Shown one piece after another: positions 22,273-34,895 of a stretch of 64,000 bases of DNA. A program made the translations under genes and the position numbers. The notes beneath the pieces were generated by a model, which ran no database searches, was not told the DNA's origin, and saw nothing but the letters and a program-made list of their open reading frames with translations. The stretch is from Salvator merianae (Eukaryota > Chordata > Lepidosauria > Squamata > Teiidae), in contig QVOM02000001.1 in NCBI GenBank assembly GCA_003586115.2, forward strand, positions 10,497,300-10,561,299. The letters are read 5' to 3'. Each line of letters begins with the position of its first letter. The stretch's first letter is position 1.

Positions 22273-22725
22273 GAGGAGATAGTATACATGTGTAGTGTGG
22301 AAAAGATGGATAGAGAAAAAACTTTTCTTTATCTCACAGTACTAGGCACTAGATCAGGGGACATTCTATGAAGCTGATGGGCAGGAAAGTTCAGACGGAC
22401 AAGGGGAAGTTTTTTCTTTTTTCACCAGAGAGTCATCTATCTATGGAATTTACTGCCAGAAGAGGTAGTGACAGAAAGAGCTAGACAAATCCATGGAGAG
22501 CAGGTATATCCATGGCTGGAATGGATGCCTAGGCACTGTCTCTAAGTTGGAGAGACAAGCAGGCTGCCTGTAAAAGCCATTTGCAGGGAATCAAGAGCAA
22601 ATGAAGGTTTTGCCTTCATCTTCTGCTTGTGAATGCCCAGAAGCAATTGGTGGGCAACTGTGTGAGACAGGATGCTGGACTAGATGGGGTGTGGCTTGAT
22701 CCAGGAGAGCTCCTCTTATGTTCTT
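22273..22725 (+). mobile_element. CR1 LINE, 3' piece and 3' UTR
   Basis: Resumes the CR1 interrupted at 20811. It encodes remnants of the C-terminus (TRSGDILMKLMGRKVQTDKG), then the 3' UTR with GATGCTGGACTAGATGGGGT and ends GAGCTCCTCTTATGTTCTTA. The terminus matches the copy at 7448-7690. Confidence 0.9.
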
Positions 22726-24480
22726 AAATAAGAAAACCATGTTAACACAATTTGTATTGTTTATTTTGAATATATATGCGCAATCTGTCAGTTTCATGTA
22801 GGTTTAGGATGATGTGAACTCAAGTCCAGAAAATCTAGTGTCACAATGAATTTGCTACTAGAGGTCTTTGCAATTCTTCTATCAAAGATTAACTCCTTCT
22901 TGAGCTGTACAGTACACATTTTTGGCAGTCTGAAGGAACGGTGGCCAAATCCTGCACCTTTTTAGGAGAAAAATGCCTCAGAAGGAATGGGATTTCTCAC
23001 TCTAATGCCGCCTCTTTGAACAGGATAGCTGTGAACCGTCATGCTATTAGAGGAATGTATTACATGTGCTTCTCTGCCAGATTCTTATTCAAGTGAAGTG
23101 GCACAATCCATTCTTGTCTCGGGAGAGGAAGCTTCCCATCCAGATGTTGAGAGTGTGGCATAAAACCTGCTGCTTTGTCAGGATCCCTTCTTTCAGCCAG
23201 TTTTGGCTTAGCCAGCTGACAGAGGATGGAGAATAGGAAAGTGGAGCATCATTCCTGTTCTCTCCTTCCTTCCTTCCTTCCTTCCTTCCTTCCTTCCTTC
23301 CTTCCTTCCTTCCTATTCTACATCTCTCATCTAGAATAAATAATACAGGTGCTTCTGGTGGAGATTTTTTCATACGTTTCAGAACACCAAATATAAGCCA
23401 TCTGGAAATTGAGCTATGTCTGTGCAAATGCTGCCGTTGACAAAGAACCGATCATTAACAGAATCAGACTGAAAATATAAATAAGAGGCTTAAAAGGTGA
23501 AGGAAGGGCAATCATTAGAAGAAAGAGAATTGTAAGACTACAATGTCAGTTTGAAACATGAAGGGACAATGGGCAAGGTTAGCATCTGATTTATGAGCTG
23601 CTTATTTTACTACTGAGCTAAACAATCATCTCTGTAATGAAGCCCGCATCAGGACCAGACATTGGGAAGCTGCACAAGTTATTTGCTCAAGACAGTTATT
23701 TCAAAGTGTACAAAAACTGAATGGAGGAGACGGGCCTTAATTCCAGGGCAGCTGGAGAGGCAGGTGATTGGAATCTGCAAACAGGACATTCTTTTTGGAC
23801 AGCCGACAGTAATTGTGAGCGTGGCAAGCTGACTAGTATGGCAAATTCCAGTCGATGCTGAGCCGAAGATCTGTGTCACGCCAATGGAAGTCCTTCCCAG
23901 TGATCTTGTTTGATACACAAACACTCATCCTTCTCTCCACTCCCCTCGCCTGTTCCCTTCCCCATTCAACAAATGCCAGCTAATTCCTGAATAAACTCTA
24001 CTATTTACCTTCACACACCCGTCCGCCACAAACCCCCTCTGTACAGGCAGCGTGACCCACAAGTGGTTTGAAGTGCTGTGTTGACAAGTCTTGCCGCCTG
24101 CCTGATCCAGAGGAGGAGGGGGAGTGGACACCAAATAGCAAATGAGTGTCCAACGAAGGCCAATTCCTCAGGGCGCTATATCCCAGGCACGTGGAAAGAG
24201 GAACTTGCTGCCACCTGCTCCTGCTCCAACAATGAGCTAAATGGTCACTACCCAAAAAGGCCTAAGGAATCTTTTTTTTTTTTTTTCCCCCAACATGGAT
24301 TCTTTACTTAGCCAAAACGGTGCTATCCATGCCAGAGGGAAACAACGTAACAGCAGGTTAGGAGGAAATATGAGGTTTGCAAAAATACCTAGTTACTTTT
24401 TTGGGAGGAGGGTGGGAGGAACCAAGGGAGAAAAATCCAAAACATCCCAGTGAGGACTGAGCACACTCAGCAGACACATA
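22726..24480. other. Unassigned sequence with a CCTT microsatellite
   Basis: No gene was supported. The stretch 23440-23700 is unique-looking and might be tested for conservation. A T run lies at 24271-24284. Several overlapping short frames around 23900-24600 have no domain support. Confidence 0.4.
23264..23314. repeat. (CCTT)n microsatellite
   Basis: About 51 bp of perfect CCTT tetranucleotide. A minus-strand frame through it reads as a Lys-Glu-Gly-Arg repeat, which is an artefact of the microsatellite. Confidence 0.95.
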
Positions 24481-24612
24481 GGGTCTTTCTGCACTCAAAG
24501 GCCCTGATCCAAACCAATGGGTCTGCACCTGCAAGGCCTGCTGGTTCGGATCACAGCCAGGCATGATCTGGTTCAGTGCCATCTACATGACTCCAAGGGC
24601 TCCAAAGAGCTA
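24481..24612. mobile_element. MITE family A copy, left part, split by Tc1
   Basis: The left end is GGGTCTTTCTGCACTCAAAG, flanked by ATA. It runs to CTCCAAAGAGCTA, where a Tc1 element is inserted at the TA. The matching region of the family copy at 3286 reads CCAAAGGGCTAGGAA without interruption and serves as a paralogous empty site. Confidence 0.85.
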
Positions 24613-26199
<1,587 letters not shown>

Positions 26200-26528
26200 T
26201 AGGAACTAAGGTTCCTAACCTCAGAATCCCCAGGGGACCCATTTTGGTGTGGTGCCCAAATGGGTCCCCTTGTAGTTGGGAACACAGAGGCATGTCTTCT
26301 GCACACCTCCATGTTCTGGACTAGGGTCTGCTAGTAATCTAGTAGACTTGTTCAATCAGGTCTACTGGTGATCCAAATCAAGGGGCCCTTGATCTGGGTC
26401 ACACTCTGTCCTTTGCAGACAGAGTGTACCAGCAGTAGGTGAGCCCTCCCTTATTCTGCATTAATGTGCAGAAGGGAGGCCAGTAGTTCCCTTTCTGATC
26501 CTGCTGAAGCACCAGTGTAGAAAAGTCC
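26200..26528. mobile_element. MITE family A copy, right part
   Basis: Resumes after the Tc1 with TAGGAACTAAGGTTCCTAACC, CAGGGGACCCATTTTGGTG and CTTTGCAGACAGAGTGTACC. The right end is ACCAGTGTAGAAAAGTCC, then ATG (left flank of the element is ATA, so a 3-bp duplication with one mismatch). Confidence 0.8.
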
Positions 26529-26530
26529 AT

Positions 26531-27046
26531 GGGCTGGTTTCTGCACAATGTGAGTTATCCTGTGTCATACTGGGCTGAATCAAATTATTTGTCCAGGAAT
26601 GGGCCAGGTGGCCAGCAGTCCACACCAAGAACTGCTTGGATTGCCAATGGCCCATCCCATCCTAGCTACAGAGGCTGGGAACAAGGCTGTTTTAGCTGGG
26701 TGCTCTGAAGCAATCTGCTTCCAGAGCCTCTTCCAGGTGCCCAACAAAATGGTGTTGGGCATCTCAGCTCTGCTATACCAGGCCAGTTGCTTATGTGCCA
26801 TCCATACTGAAGTGGTTGGCCCAGTATACCAGCCTGGAATGCTGCATGGAGTGCTTACAAGTGGTCCAAGGACAGAGAGGGCTATAGCATCATTTTTGCA
26901 CCATAGCCTGACTGTTGCCTTGACTGATGTGAACTCAGCATTCTACTGGGAGATGTGACCTCCCAGTAGTCTGTTTCACAGTGCAGATGACATGTTCCAA
27001 GGGATATGGTGGTCCAGTCTACAAGCCTAGTGTGGACACAGCTGTA
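26531..27046. mobile_element. MITE superfamily copy abutting the previous one
   Basis: The left end is GGGCTGGTTTCTGCACAATG, two bases after the preceding MITE, and the right end is near AGCCTAGTGTGGACACAGCTG. Internal inverted blocks GGTGCCCAACA/TGTTGGGCA (hairpin near 26738-26762) and CTGGGAG/CTCCCAG are visible. It shares the GCTATACCAGGCCAG and GGTCCAGTCTACAAG motifs with other copies. Confidence 0.6.
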
Positions 27047-27879
27047 ACGCTTACTGGTTTGGGAGAATGTGAAATGGAAAACACAAGGGGCAATGGTAGA
27101 ATGTTAAGTTTCCTTGGAAAGGATAAGGGTGGCATTGAAAACAGGACACTTCACACTGCGACCTTTTTGATGCATGTTCTGGTAGGGTCAGAGTAAAACT
27201 GTGATACCTAGTGTATTTCAGCCAATCTTTTAGGATCCATGCTGATGGGATATCCTGCTTATATGAATTCTTTTTTTCCAGATGGATAAATCTGAACAGG
27301 CATAAACGTATTTCTGCAAATTAGCACAGAATCTCAAAAATATGCCTTTTTATGCATGAATTTTCAGATATGTATTTTTAGGCATTTGTGCAATCATACA
27401 TTACTGGAAAACATAAAATCCTTGATGGCAGAACCAAAAACATGGATGGATGGAAGGAAGGGAGGGAGGCAGGGAGGGAGGGAGGGAGGGAGGGAGGAAG
27501 GAAGGAAGGAAGGAAGGAAGGAAGGAAGGAAGGAAGGAAGGAAGAGAATACTGCTCAGGTATAGCAAACAACACACAGCTGTGTAGATGGAAGCTGTATT
27601 TCTCTGCTGCTTATTTACACCTAACTGAATAACTCTATTAGAAGACTAAGTGTCTGTTCCCTTGTAATATCTATGTAAAGACATGCACTGAAAGTACAAT
27701 CCTCTCTCTAATACTAATCAAGACATGTAAAATTTTGCCTGGAGGCAAAGCAGCACAAGTATTGAAGCGATCAAGAAAATAAGGAGGTGCCTAAAGAAAA
27801 CAATGTTCTAAAAGAAATTACAGTACTCAAGTGATTATCCACATGCAGTTTGCTGACGGAGTGCACTGTCACTATTTTT
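27047..27879. other. Unassigned sequence with a GGGA/GGAA microsatellite
   Basis: No gene. The microsatellite is listed separately. Frames through it read as Lys-Glu-Gly-Arg repeats and are artefacts. Confidence 0.4.
27451..27544. repeat. (GGGA)n then (GGAA)n microsatellite
   Basis: A compound tract: GGGAGGGA units up to about 27495, then a GGAA tetranucleotide array to 27544. Confidence 0.95.
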
Positions 27880-28910
27880 TTAAATTTATTTCAAATATTT
27901 ATAACCCACCCTTCACTCAATAGTCTCCAGACAGGTCACACATCCACTGAAATCACTACCAAGATATAAAACGTAATTAAAACATAGTATACCCATTACC
28001 CGATCCACAATAAGACAACATTAGGAGGGAGCTTATGTATCAAGGACTTGGGTAAAGAGATATTTTTTAATGAGGCACCGAAAAATATATAATGTTGGAG
28101 TAATTCAGCAGAAGGGCTACTCCAAAGCCTGGAGACCTGTACAAAAAAGACTCTCATGTGCTCTCAATCCTCTGAAAGTGACTGCATTACAAGGAGCGGC
28201 TCATCATGTATCTTAATAACTGGAGAAGGTGCTGCTTCAGATATTTGGGGCCTAAGCCATTTCAGGACTTTATGGCATGATCGAGACCAGGAAAGCCATC
28301 TACTCAGACAGATGCTTCAGCCCAGCCTAGCTTTGAAGCTGGAGAATAGAAGTTCCCTGGCATTGAAGTTGCACACTGATGACATTTCTCTGATGGCTGT
28401 GGGCCATTCTTGTAGCTGTTGCCTGTCTTCATGGTGGCAGCAGGATTGATCCTGGCCGATACTCTATTTTTACAGCAGGTGCCAAGCAAACATCCCATGC
28501 CAAAGGAGGGCCTGGTCTGTTTTGGTACATGATACCAAGTGAACTCAATGCTCCCTGTACTCTGGTGGCACAGACCAAATGGACCTTTCAGAAAGTACCG
28601 TTATGGAAGTATAAACGCCTTGAAATGGGCTTGATAGTGACTAGGCAGCCAGTGCAGATCTTTCAAGCCCAGCATGACATTTGTCTGGCCAAAGATTCCC
28701 ATCAACCATCAAGCTGCTGAATTCTATTTCCAGCATCTAGACTATCTTCAAGGACAGCCCTATGCAGAGGTTATTATAATAATCTAATCTGGGGATTACC
28801 AGGAAACGGATCACCAGGGCCAAGTGGTCCCCAAACAGCAAAGGCTGAAGCTGACAAAGCAAACACTCCATCACCATGGCCACCTGAACCTCAAGTGACA
28901 ACACTGAATA
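27880..28910 (-). mobile_element. LINE-like squamate repeat, antisense, unclassified
   Basis: The plus strand begins AAATTTATTTCAAATATTTATAACCCACCC, the reverse of the familiar GGGTGGGTTATAAATATTT tail. It continues through TTTGGGGCCTAAGCCATTTC, GCAGCCAGTGCAGATCTTTC and CTTCAAGGACAGCCCTATGC to GGTTATTATAATAATCTAAT. This order matches a common sauropsid interspersed repeat whose antisense reads '...TGAGCCATGTAAGGCTTT...AGCCAGTGGAG...AAGGGCAGCCCCACGTAGAGCGCATT...AATCCA'. Class (L2/CR1-like) is uncertain. Overlapping short frames inside it are not genes. A smaller relative lies at 44685-44945. Confidence 0.6.
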
Positions 28911-29637
28911 TCGGCAACGTGCTTGACTGCTTGGATCTAACATTTAACTGCCCAGGGCAATACTGGAATGCTGAAAGAATGAAGATAGAAATGGTACCAT
29001 TCTATAGCATCTTCCCAATGTCAGAATGCTTGCGCTATCACCAAAACAAAATTATAAATTCTCACTGTAACTATTTTCCTTTTATATAGCAAGCACAGTT
29101 ATTTCTGCAATTTATTTCCGTCTGACCTTGCTTCACTTCCTTGCATTACATTGCCTATCCCTAACCATCTGCACATAAGCACCTGCAAATCCCAAATAAA
29201 ATGGCAGGCATCTGATGCTGTAATTAACGTGCTACCTTAAAGGTGCAACAAAACTCGTTGTTGTTGTTGTTTTATTGTCCACATGCTACAGAGTCATGAA
29301 CTAACAACACCCAGAGGAAATTCACACCAAAGCTGTGAGATCTGAGCACCTGATGAGTGAGGTTATGGTTCCTACTCTTCTCTTATTTCTGGCAGTAATT
29401 TCACAATAAACTGGCATTAAGACTCTGGCCTGGCTCAGCAATTTTAAAATTTGATTCAGAACTGATTTCCACCACCAAATTTACATGCTGAGCTATGGGT
29501 TAAAGTGGATCCATAGCATGCCAGCATAATGTTCCCTAAAGGTGTTTACTAAATAAGTGGCTGCACAGCTGCAGAATATAGTGTTATATTTTTTGCAGGA
29601 ATATATAGCTCCTGGCCCTCAGGGAATTGACCTAGAG
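28911..29637. other. Unassigned sequence
   Basis: No gene or firm repeat. A (GTT)n tract at 29258-29272 follows AAAGGTGCAACAAAACTC, which resembles the end of a sauropsid repeat. Confidence 0.4.
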
Positions 29638-29668
29638 AAGGAGAGAGAGAGGGAGGGAGGGAGGGAGG

Positions 29669-29722
<54 letters not shown>

Positions 29723-29723
29723 G
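29638..29723. repeat. Compound (GA)n/(GGGA)n/(GACA)n microsatellite
   Basis: Three adjoining purine-rich arrays: GA and GGGA units from 29638, GA units to about 29692, then GACA units to 29723. Minus-strand frames through it (Leu-Ser-Pro and Val-Cys-Leu-Ser repeats) are artefacts. Confidence 0.95.
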
Positions 29724-29879
29724 ATGTGGATGAGGCCTTCAGGGATACAGTAGGGGCATCCCACTCCACAATGAGCAGCCCCCCAGTGGAGATCTCAGGC
29801 AGGGAGGACATCAAGCTGAGGAAGAAGGACAGGCTCCCTTAGGTGGGAATCCTTCCTTAGAGGACATGCCTATATCCTT

Positions 29880-30410
29880 TTGCACCAAGAATACTTCTCC
29901 ACCAGCGGGGGAGGGAGGCTTCTTGTAGAAGGTGATTTTATTAGTAGAAAAACAGACAGATGGGTTTGTGATGGGCATTTTTACAGCATGGTACCTTGCC
30001 TGCTGGGTGCAAAGGTTGCAAACATCATATGCCTTCTAGATAGGCTGGTAGACAGTGCTGAGCAGCCAGTGGCTGTGGTGTATGGTGACACCAGTGATAT
30101 TGGGAAGGGTAAGCAGAAGGCCTTGAAAGCCAAATTTTGATTGTTAGATAGAAGATTGAAGTCCAGGATCTCCAAGGTTGCATTCAGAAATGCTACCTGT
30201 TCCACATGCAGGGCCAGCTAGACAGATAGAGTTCAGGGGCCTCAATCTGTGGATGAGGCAATGGTGTTAAGAGGAAGGGTTTAGATTAGTTAGGAACTGG
30301 GGAACATTTTGGGACAAGCTAAACCTCTACAAAAGGGACAGGTTACACTTGAATCAAGATAGACTAGACTGCTATCACTTAATATTAACAGGGTTGCAGA
30401 GCAGCTTTTA
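29880..30410 (+). pseudogene. CR1 ORF1 esterase-like remnant
   Basis: Readable blocks are TDRWVCDGHFYSMVPCLLGA, then VVYGDTSDIGKGKQKALKAK, and, in another frame, NWGTFWDKLNLYKRDRLHLN. They correspond to the CR1 ORF1 SGNH/GDSL-like esterase: the GTND block is here GDTSDI, and the C-terminal DxxH pair is kept as DRLH. Frameshifts separate the blocks. The role of this esterase in CR1 retrotransposition is known only in outline (lipid or particle association). Confidence 0.75.
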
Positions 30411-30643
30411 AACTGACACCTGGGGGAAAGCCGACAGGAGCTGGACAGCATCTGGTTTGAGAAAATGCAAATTTGAAGGAGGAGGGTTGGAATTATGTAG
30501 ACAGTCCTGAGTAGACTGGACAACTAGTCAATAATATACAAGCTGAAAGATGTAAGGGGCAGTCTAAAATTCACATGGTCTTATGGGAATAAGGCTGTGC
30601 CTCCACCTATGAGGGGAAGTGACTTCACAGTAGCCAAATGGCG

Positions 30644-30716
30644 GAGGTGCCATGGAAAAAGGCACCCTCCTCATCTCCATTTTGGAATGAGGAAGTGCCT
30701 TTTCCCACAGTGCCTC
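30644..30716. repeat. Foldback insertion in CR1, 30-bp arms
   Basis: The arms GAGGTGCCATGGAAAAAGGC... (30644-30674) and ...GTGCCTTTTCCCACAGTGCCTC (30687-30716) are inverted copies with few mismatches and a 12-bp loop. CR1 sequence is recognisable on both sides (before about 30590 and after about 30745), so a palindromic element has inserted. A related sequence occurs near 39700-39810. Confidence 0.65.
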
Positions 30717-30829
30717 TGTGCAGGGTGTGAGAAATTACACAGGAAGCAAATGTGTATATGAATGCCAAAGCCTCTAAGCTAAAATAGGGGAGCTGAAGTG
30801 CTTGGTGATGGATGAAAAACTAGGTATTA

Positions 30830-31370
30830 TTGGCATAATTGAAACCTGGTGGACCAATGAAAATCAATGGGATACAGCTATCCCAGGTTACAAACTCTAC
30901 AGAAAGTACAAGAAGAGGTGAATTGGATGTGATACAGCTTTGTACACTAAGAGATAAAATCTAATAAACTAGAATGTCTAGCTGAATCAGACCCTTCCAC
31001 AGAGGATTTGTGGGTAAGAATACAAGGTGTGAAAACAAACCTAATATTATGGACATGCTATTGCCCTCCTAACTAAACTTCTGAGGGAGATCGACTTTTG
31101 GAAAATGACATCTAAGTGGCATCCCATAAGGAACGGGTTGTTATAATGGGGGACTTCAACTACCATCATACAGACTGGGTGAACTCTTGTTCAACTCATG
31201 AGAAAGAGATAAAATTTCTAGACATGCTAAATGATTGTTCTCTAGAGCAGACGGTTGTGGAACCAACAGGGAAAAGGGATCCTGGGCTTGTTCCTAAGTA
31301 ATAATCAGGTTTCGGTACAAGACGTCACTGTGGCTGATCCAACAGAAATATTGACCACAATGGGAAAACA
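30830..31370 (+). pseudogene. CR1 ORF2 endonuclease remnant
   Basis: Blocks of the apurinic-type endonuclease are seen in order: IGIIETWWTNENQWDTAIPG (motif ETWW), GYKLYRK, EDLWVRIQGV, then VVIMGDFNYHHTDWVNS with the conserved GDFN, and SLEQTVVEPTGKRDPGLV. The terminal SDH catalytic motif is not found; the expected position is taken by the CA microsatellite. At least two stops and a frameshift occur. Confidence 0.85.
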
Positions 31371-31372
31371 TT

Positions 31373-31415
31373 GTATGTGTGTATGTTTGTGTATGTACAC
31401 ACACACACACATACA

Positions 31416-31446
<31 letters not shown>
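31373..31446. repeat. (TG)n/(CA)n microsatellite inside CR1
   Basis: A short TGTATGTG tract followed by CA dinucleotides with CATA interruptions. It sits where the end of the CR1 endonuclease would be. Confidence 0.9.
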
Positions 31447-34386
31447 TCTTAAACTTTCATAAAGGAAATGTCCCCAAAATGAGGAAACTAGTAAATCACC
31501 CCCAAATGCTTGGAGACTATTTATAATCACACTAATGGAGGCTCAATTAGAATATATACCTCAAAAAAGAAAGTACATTGCTAAGTCCAAGAGGACACCA
31601 GCATTGCTTAAAAGTACAGTAGGGGAAATCAGCAAAAGCAAGAAAAGCTCCATTAGAAAATGGAAGGCTTCTCCTAATCAGGAGAAGAGAAAGAAACACA
31701 AATTCTGATAGAACAAATGCAAGCTGGCAATCAGGAATTCTAAGAAGGATTTTGAGGAGGACAATGCTAAAACCAGCAAAAGAAATCATAAGAACTCCTT
31801 TAAGTACATCCTTTAAGTAGAAATCCAATCAGGAAAGAAGTTGGACCATAAGATGAAAGGGGCAGAAAGGGAAAATTAAAAGAGGACATGGAGATTCAAG
31901 GGACACTAAATGAATTGTTTGCTTCTGTTTTCACTGCGAAAGGCAGAGGGTATATGCCTGTAGCTGACTCTATCTTTTCAGGGAGTGAGTGAGAAGAATT
32001 AAATTGAATAGAAGTAACCAAGGAGGACGTCCTCATGTATCTGGATAAACTAAATGTTAACAAATTCCCAGAACCAGATGGCATTAATCTGAGAGTTCTT
32101 TAAAAACTGAAATATGAAATTGCAATGAACCAGTAAAATAAACCCATGACTGACTGTTTCTACAGAGTTAACTAGGCATGGACAAATAGCAAGGGAATTT
32201 TCTTGTATCTTTCATTCAGTACTGCTGAACGCAAGGCATTAAAACATGACAGAATAAAAGCTCTTCACTGATTAGGAAAATGAAGAATGCTTAAATATTG
32301 TGCAGGATGAGGGATGGTATTGGGAAGAAATTTCTTTTGAAGCCAGATGTTATCATTTTGGAGTCCCATGTACCATTCTTTCCCCCTAATCGCTTTTTGT
32401 CAACCCAAAGCTAGCACAAAAGATGAAGAAAGGCCCCCTTGCAAGAGCTTCTCATCTGTGGATTTAAACCAACCTGAGTGGAAATAATCAATAAATATGG
32501 AGGAGACCAGAAACGACGGTAAGAAAGTGAGTTTCAGCCAATAATTGAGTTTAAAGAGCCAGGGTCTTGCCTCCAGAGATATCATGCCTGCCTCTAGTCA
32601 AAGTCCTGCAGTTGGGAGAATACAGACCATCTCTATTTGGGACATCATGTATGGATTCCTCCTATTGCACAAAGCATGTCAGTACCCTGCTGCTGCATTC
32701 TAGCTGCCCTAATTGCGGGCCAGAGTGGACATAGCCTAACATTGGTAGACTAGGCTCTTCTTCACAACATCAATGACATATTGATAGCCCGAGCCTTCTC
32801 CCTTTAGTGCCATTCACTTACATTGGCTGACTGGAATTTACCTCTCTGCAACCATCAACTTACTGGATCTCCATGGTTTCCCAACCCTAAGTTTTCCACA
32901 GGTGGCAATTACTGGCATAGCATAGCTTACACTAAATCACAATTTGTAGGGACAAACCTGTAGTATAAGGGATACTGTACCTGATTAATTTTATATTAAA
33001 CATTTCTATGTCATTATAACATGCCCTTCCAAATACTTAGGTCAAACACCAGCATCCTATGGGCTGCATTCAAGGGGAAGGAAAACAGCAGCACAGTTCA
33101 GCGTAAACCAGGTCCTGACATGCAATGGCCCAGAGCCTGATTTGACTACTTGAGAATGAGCCTTTCAATCACGCATCCTGCCTCACTGTCCCAGTCAAGG
33201 GGTAGCTGCTGACATCAGATTCCTGGACAGGAAATACAGTGATCGTGATGATGGTCATGATGATATTGACATGATAACAATGTATTAAAGAGCCCAGTTG
33301 AGAAATGCTTCTGGCTGGAATTTGAGGTGGTGGCAGTGGAATGAACTAAGTGTTGCTTTACTTGTGTCAATTTCCATGCAGGGAAGGTCAGACTTTGGTA
33401 AGAGGAAGGCAGGTCAAGGAATATGTTACTTCTTGATTATTTTTCACCATCATGTCTTTTTTGTCTTTCACAGTTTCTTAATTTATTCTGCATAGCAAAA
33501 CCTTCCTTCCTTCTCCAGAGGAAAACTGAACTAGTTTTAGATATTCACTATAGAGTTCTTTAATCTCAAACTAGGATCACAGTTTAACAGATTTTTGAAA
33601 CTGTATGAATTGTACAAACTTACACAAATGTTGTAATTTTCTTGGCTCTTTTTTGTGGTGGAGTAAGGGCAGACGACGCAGTGTTCTTTATATACTGCCT
33701 GAGCTACAGCGTGTTTTAGATTATCTTGGACCTACCAATTTGCATTCTATTAAACAGAGTCTGCAAAAATAAACAAATAAATTCAACAGATTTTCAAACA
33801 TTTTGACAACTGACCCACAGGTTTAAAATTCAAGCTATCAAAATTCAAAGCCCAGCTGTTTCAACAGTCTTCCGATAAATACAGTTACATGTGAAATTTA
33901 TTTAAGCGCTACTGCTAGAAAGATCTTCAATGCCAGTTATCTGTCCTAAATAAATTCTACATGTCATATGCTGCTCTGCTCATATCAGTCATCAAACACA
34001 GCCAAAATGCAATTGCTCAGTGTAAGTCACTATTACACTGTTGCAAAATACCTGAATATCAAATCACTGCTGGGTGGAAAACATGCACCACTGAAGGAAT
34101 TCAAAATTGGAGTGAAAATCCTAACAGTGGGCCATGTATAATGATCCCCACCAGCAGGAAAGCTAGTAAAGTTTCTCTATACTGCATAGAATGGGCATCA
34201 GTATTCCAGTAACTGTGTGAGGACAGCATGACTAGTGCATCCTGAATGGCCCTGCTACTTGTATAAAAACTACAAAGCAATGTTGTCACAGCTGCATCAA
34301 CCTGGACAGAAAGGTGAGCTCCAAGGTACAGCAGAAGTTCCCTCCCTGTCCTGTCTTAAGATCTGAATGACAGGAGCTGTCAGGGT

Positions 34387-34533
34387 GATTGGCAAGGTTG
34401 CAGATAAAAAGCAACACCTGCTCAGATGCCCTCCCAAGCTATAAATAGGACAGGTGCTGCAAACAGCTCAGTCTCCCAGGGAAAGTTAATAGCAGCATTT
34501 CTCTTTAGCTAGACTAGGAAGTGAACAGCAGGT
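34387..34533 (+). promoter_or_regulatory. Candidate pol II core promoter (CCAAT, TATA, initiator)
   Basis: An inverted CCAAT box (GATTGGC, 34387-34393) is followed by TATAAATAG at 34440-34448 and a perfect initiator match, TCAGTCT (34468-34474). The initiator A at 34470 is 30 bp from the first T of the TATA box. E-box motifs CACCTG and CAGGTG lie on either side. A possible splice donor (CAG|GTACCG) is at 34531/34532, giving a 62-bp non-coding first exon. It could equally be the U3/R part of an unrecognised LTR. No transcript evidence is available. Confidence 0.3.
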
Positions 34534-34749
34534 ACCGATCTCACAGCTTTCTTCATTCTCTGTTGTCTCTCCTTATGTATCACAGAAACATCTGTATAGT
34601 GCCATTGTGGTGCAGTGGGGATGCCCTGACAGTGCAGGGTCTGTATGACCCTGCAGCCTCATGGCACAGTGACTGTGCTGAGAGAGTACAGAGTCTGCAC
34701 AGCATCCCACCATAAGCCCTCCTAAAAGTGCTGTAAAGACAGAGTGGGG

Positions 34750-34895
34750 CTGTATCCAGATGTCACTTACTTATTCTGCTCCATTTGGATATTCCAGAAT
34801 AAAGCAGAGATATTTCAGAATAATAACTCCTGGGAGTGCTTGATTCTGAAATATTCAAATACAGTAGAATAATTAAGTGATGTCTGGATGTAACC
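34750..34895. mobile_element. Short palindromic MITE
   Basis: The ends GGCTGTATCCAGATGTCACT and AAGTGATGTCTGGATGTAAC are inverted repeats that continue inward (ACTTACTTATTCT / AGAATAATTAAGT, then TTCCAGAATAA and related blocks), so most of the 146 bp can fold back. No coding capacity. Confidence 0.6.

Larger units (their letters stand above)
29724..32150 (+). mobile_element. CR1 LINE with ORF1 and endonuclease, 3'-truncated
   Basis: The longest LINE in the window. It preserves, in order, an ORF1 esterase-like region (29880-30410), a foldback insertion (about 30590-30745), the ORF2 endonuclease (30830-31370), a CA microsatellite (31373-31446) and the linker to the RT up to DVLMYLDKLNVNKFPEPDGI (about 32025-32090). 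It breaks off just before the RT palm near 32150. All frames are broken. Loss of the 3' end is unusual for a LINE, because insertion normally truncates the 5' end, and implies a later deletion or rearrangement. Confidence 0.85.

Noticed and set aside
23089..23427. Frame with a Lys-Glu-Gly-Arg repeat
   Set aside because: It is a translation of the (CCTT)n microsatellite at 23264-23314. The same applies to frames at 27356-27586 and to the Leu-Ser frames at 29549-29814.
34270..34530. Solo LTR around the promoter-like site
   Set aside because: The CCAAT-TATA-initiator layout would fit an LTR, but I could not find TG...CA ends with a flanking duplication, so it was not annotated as one.
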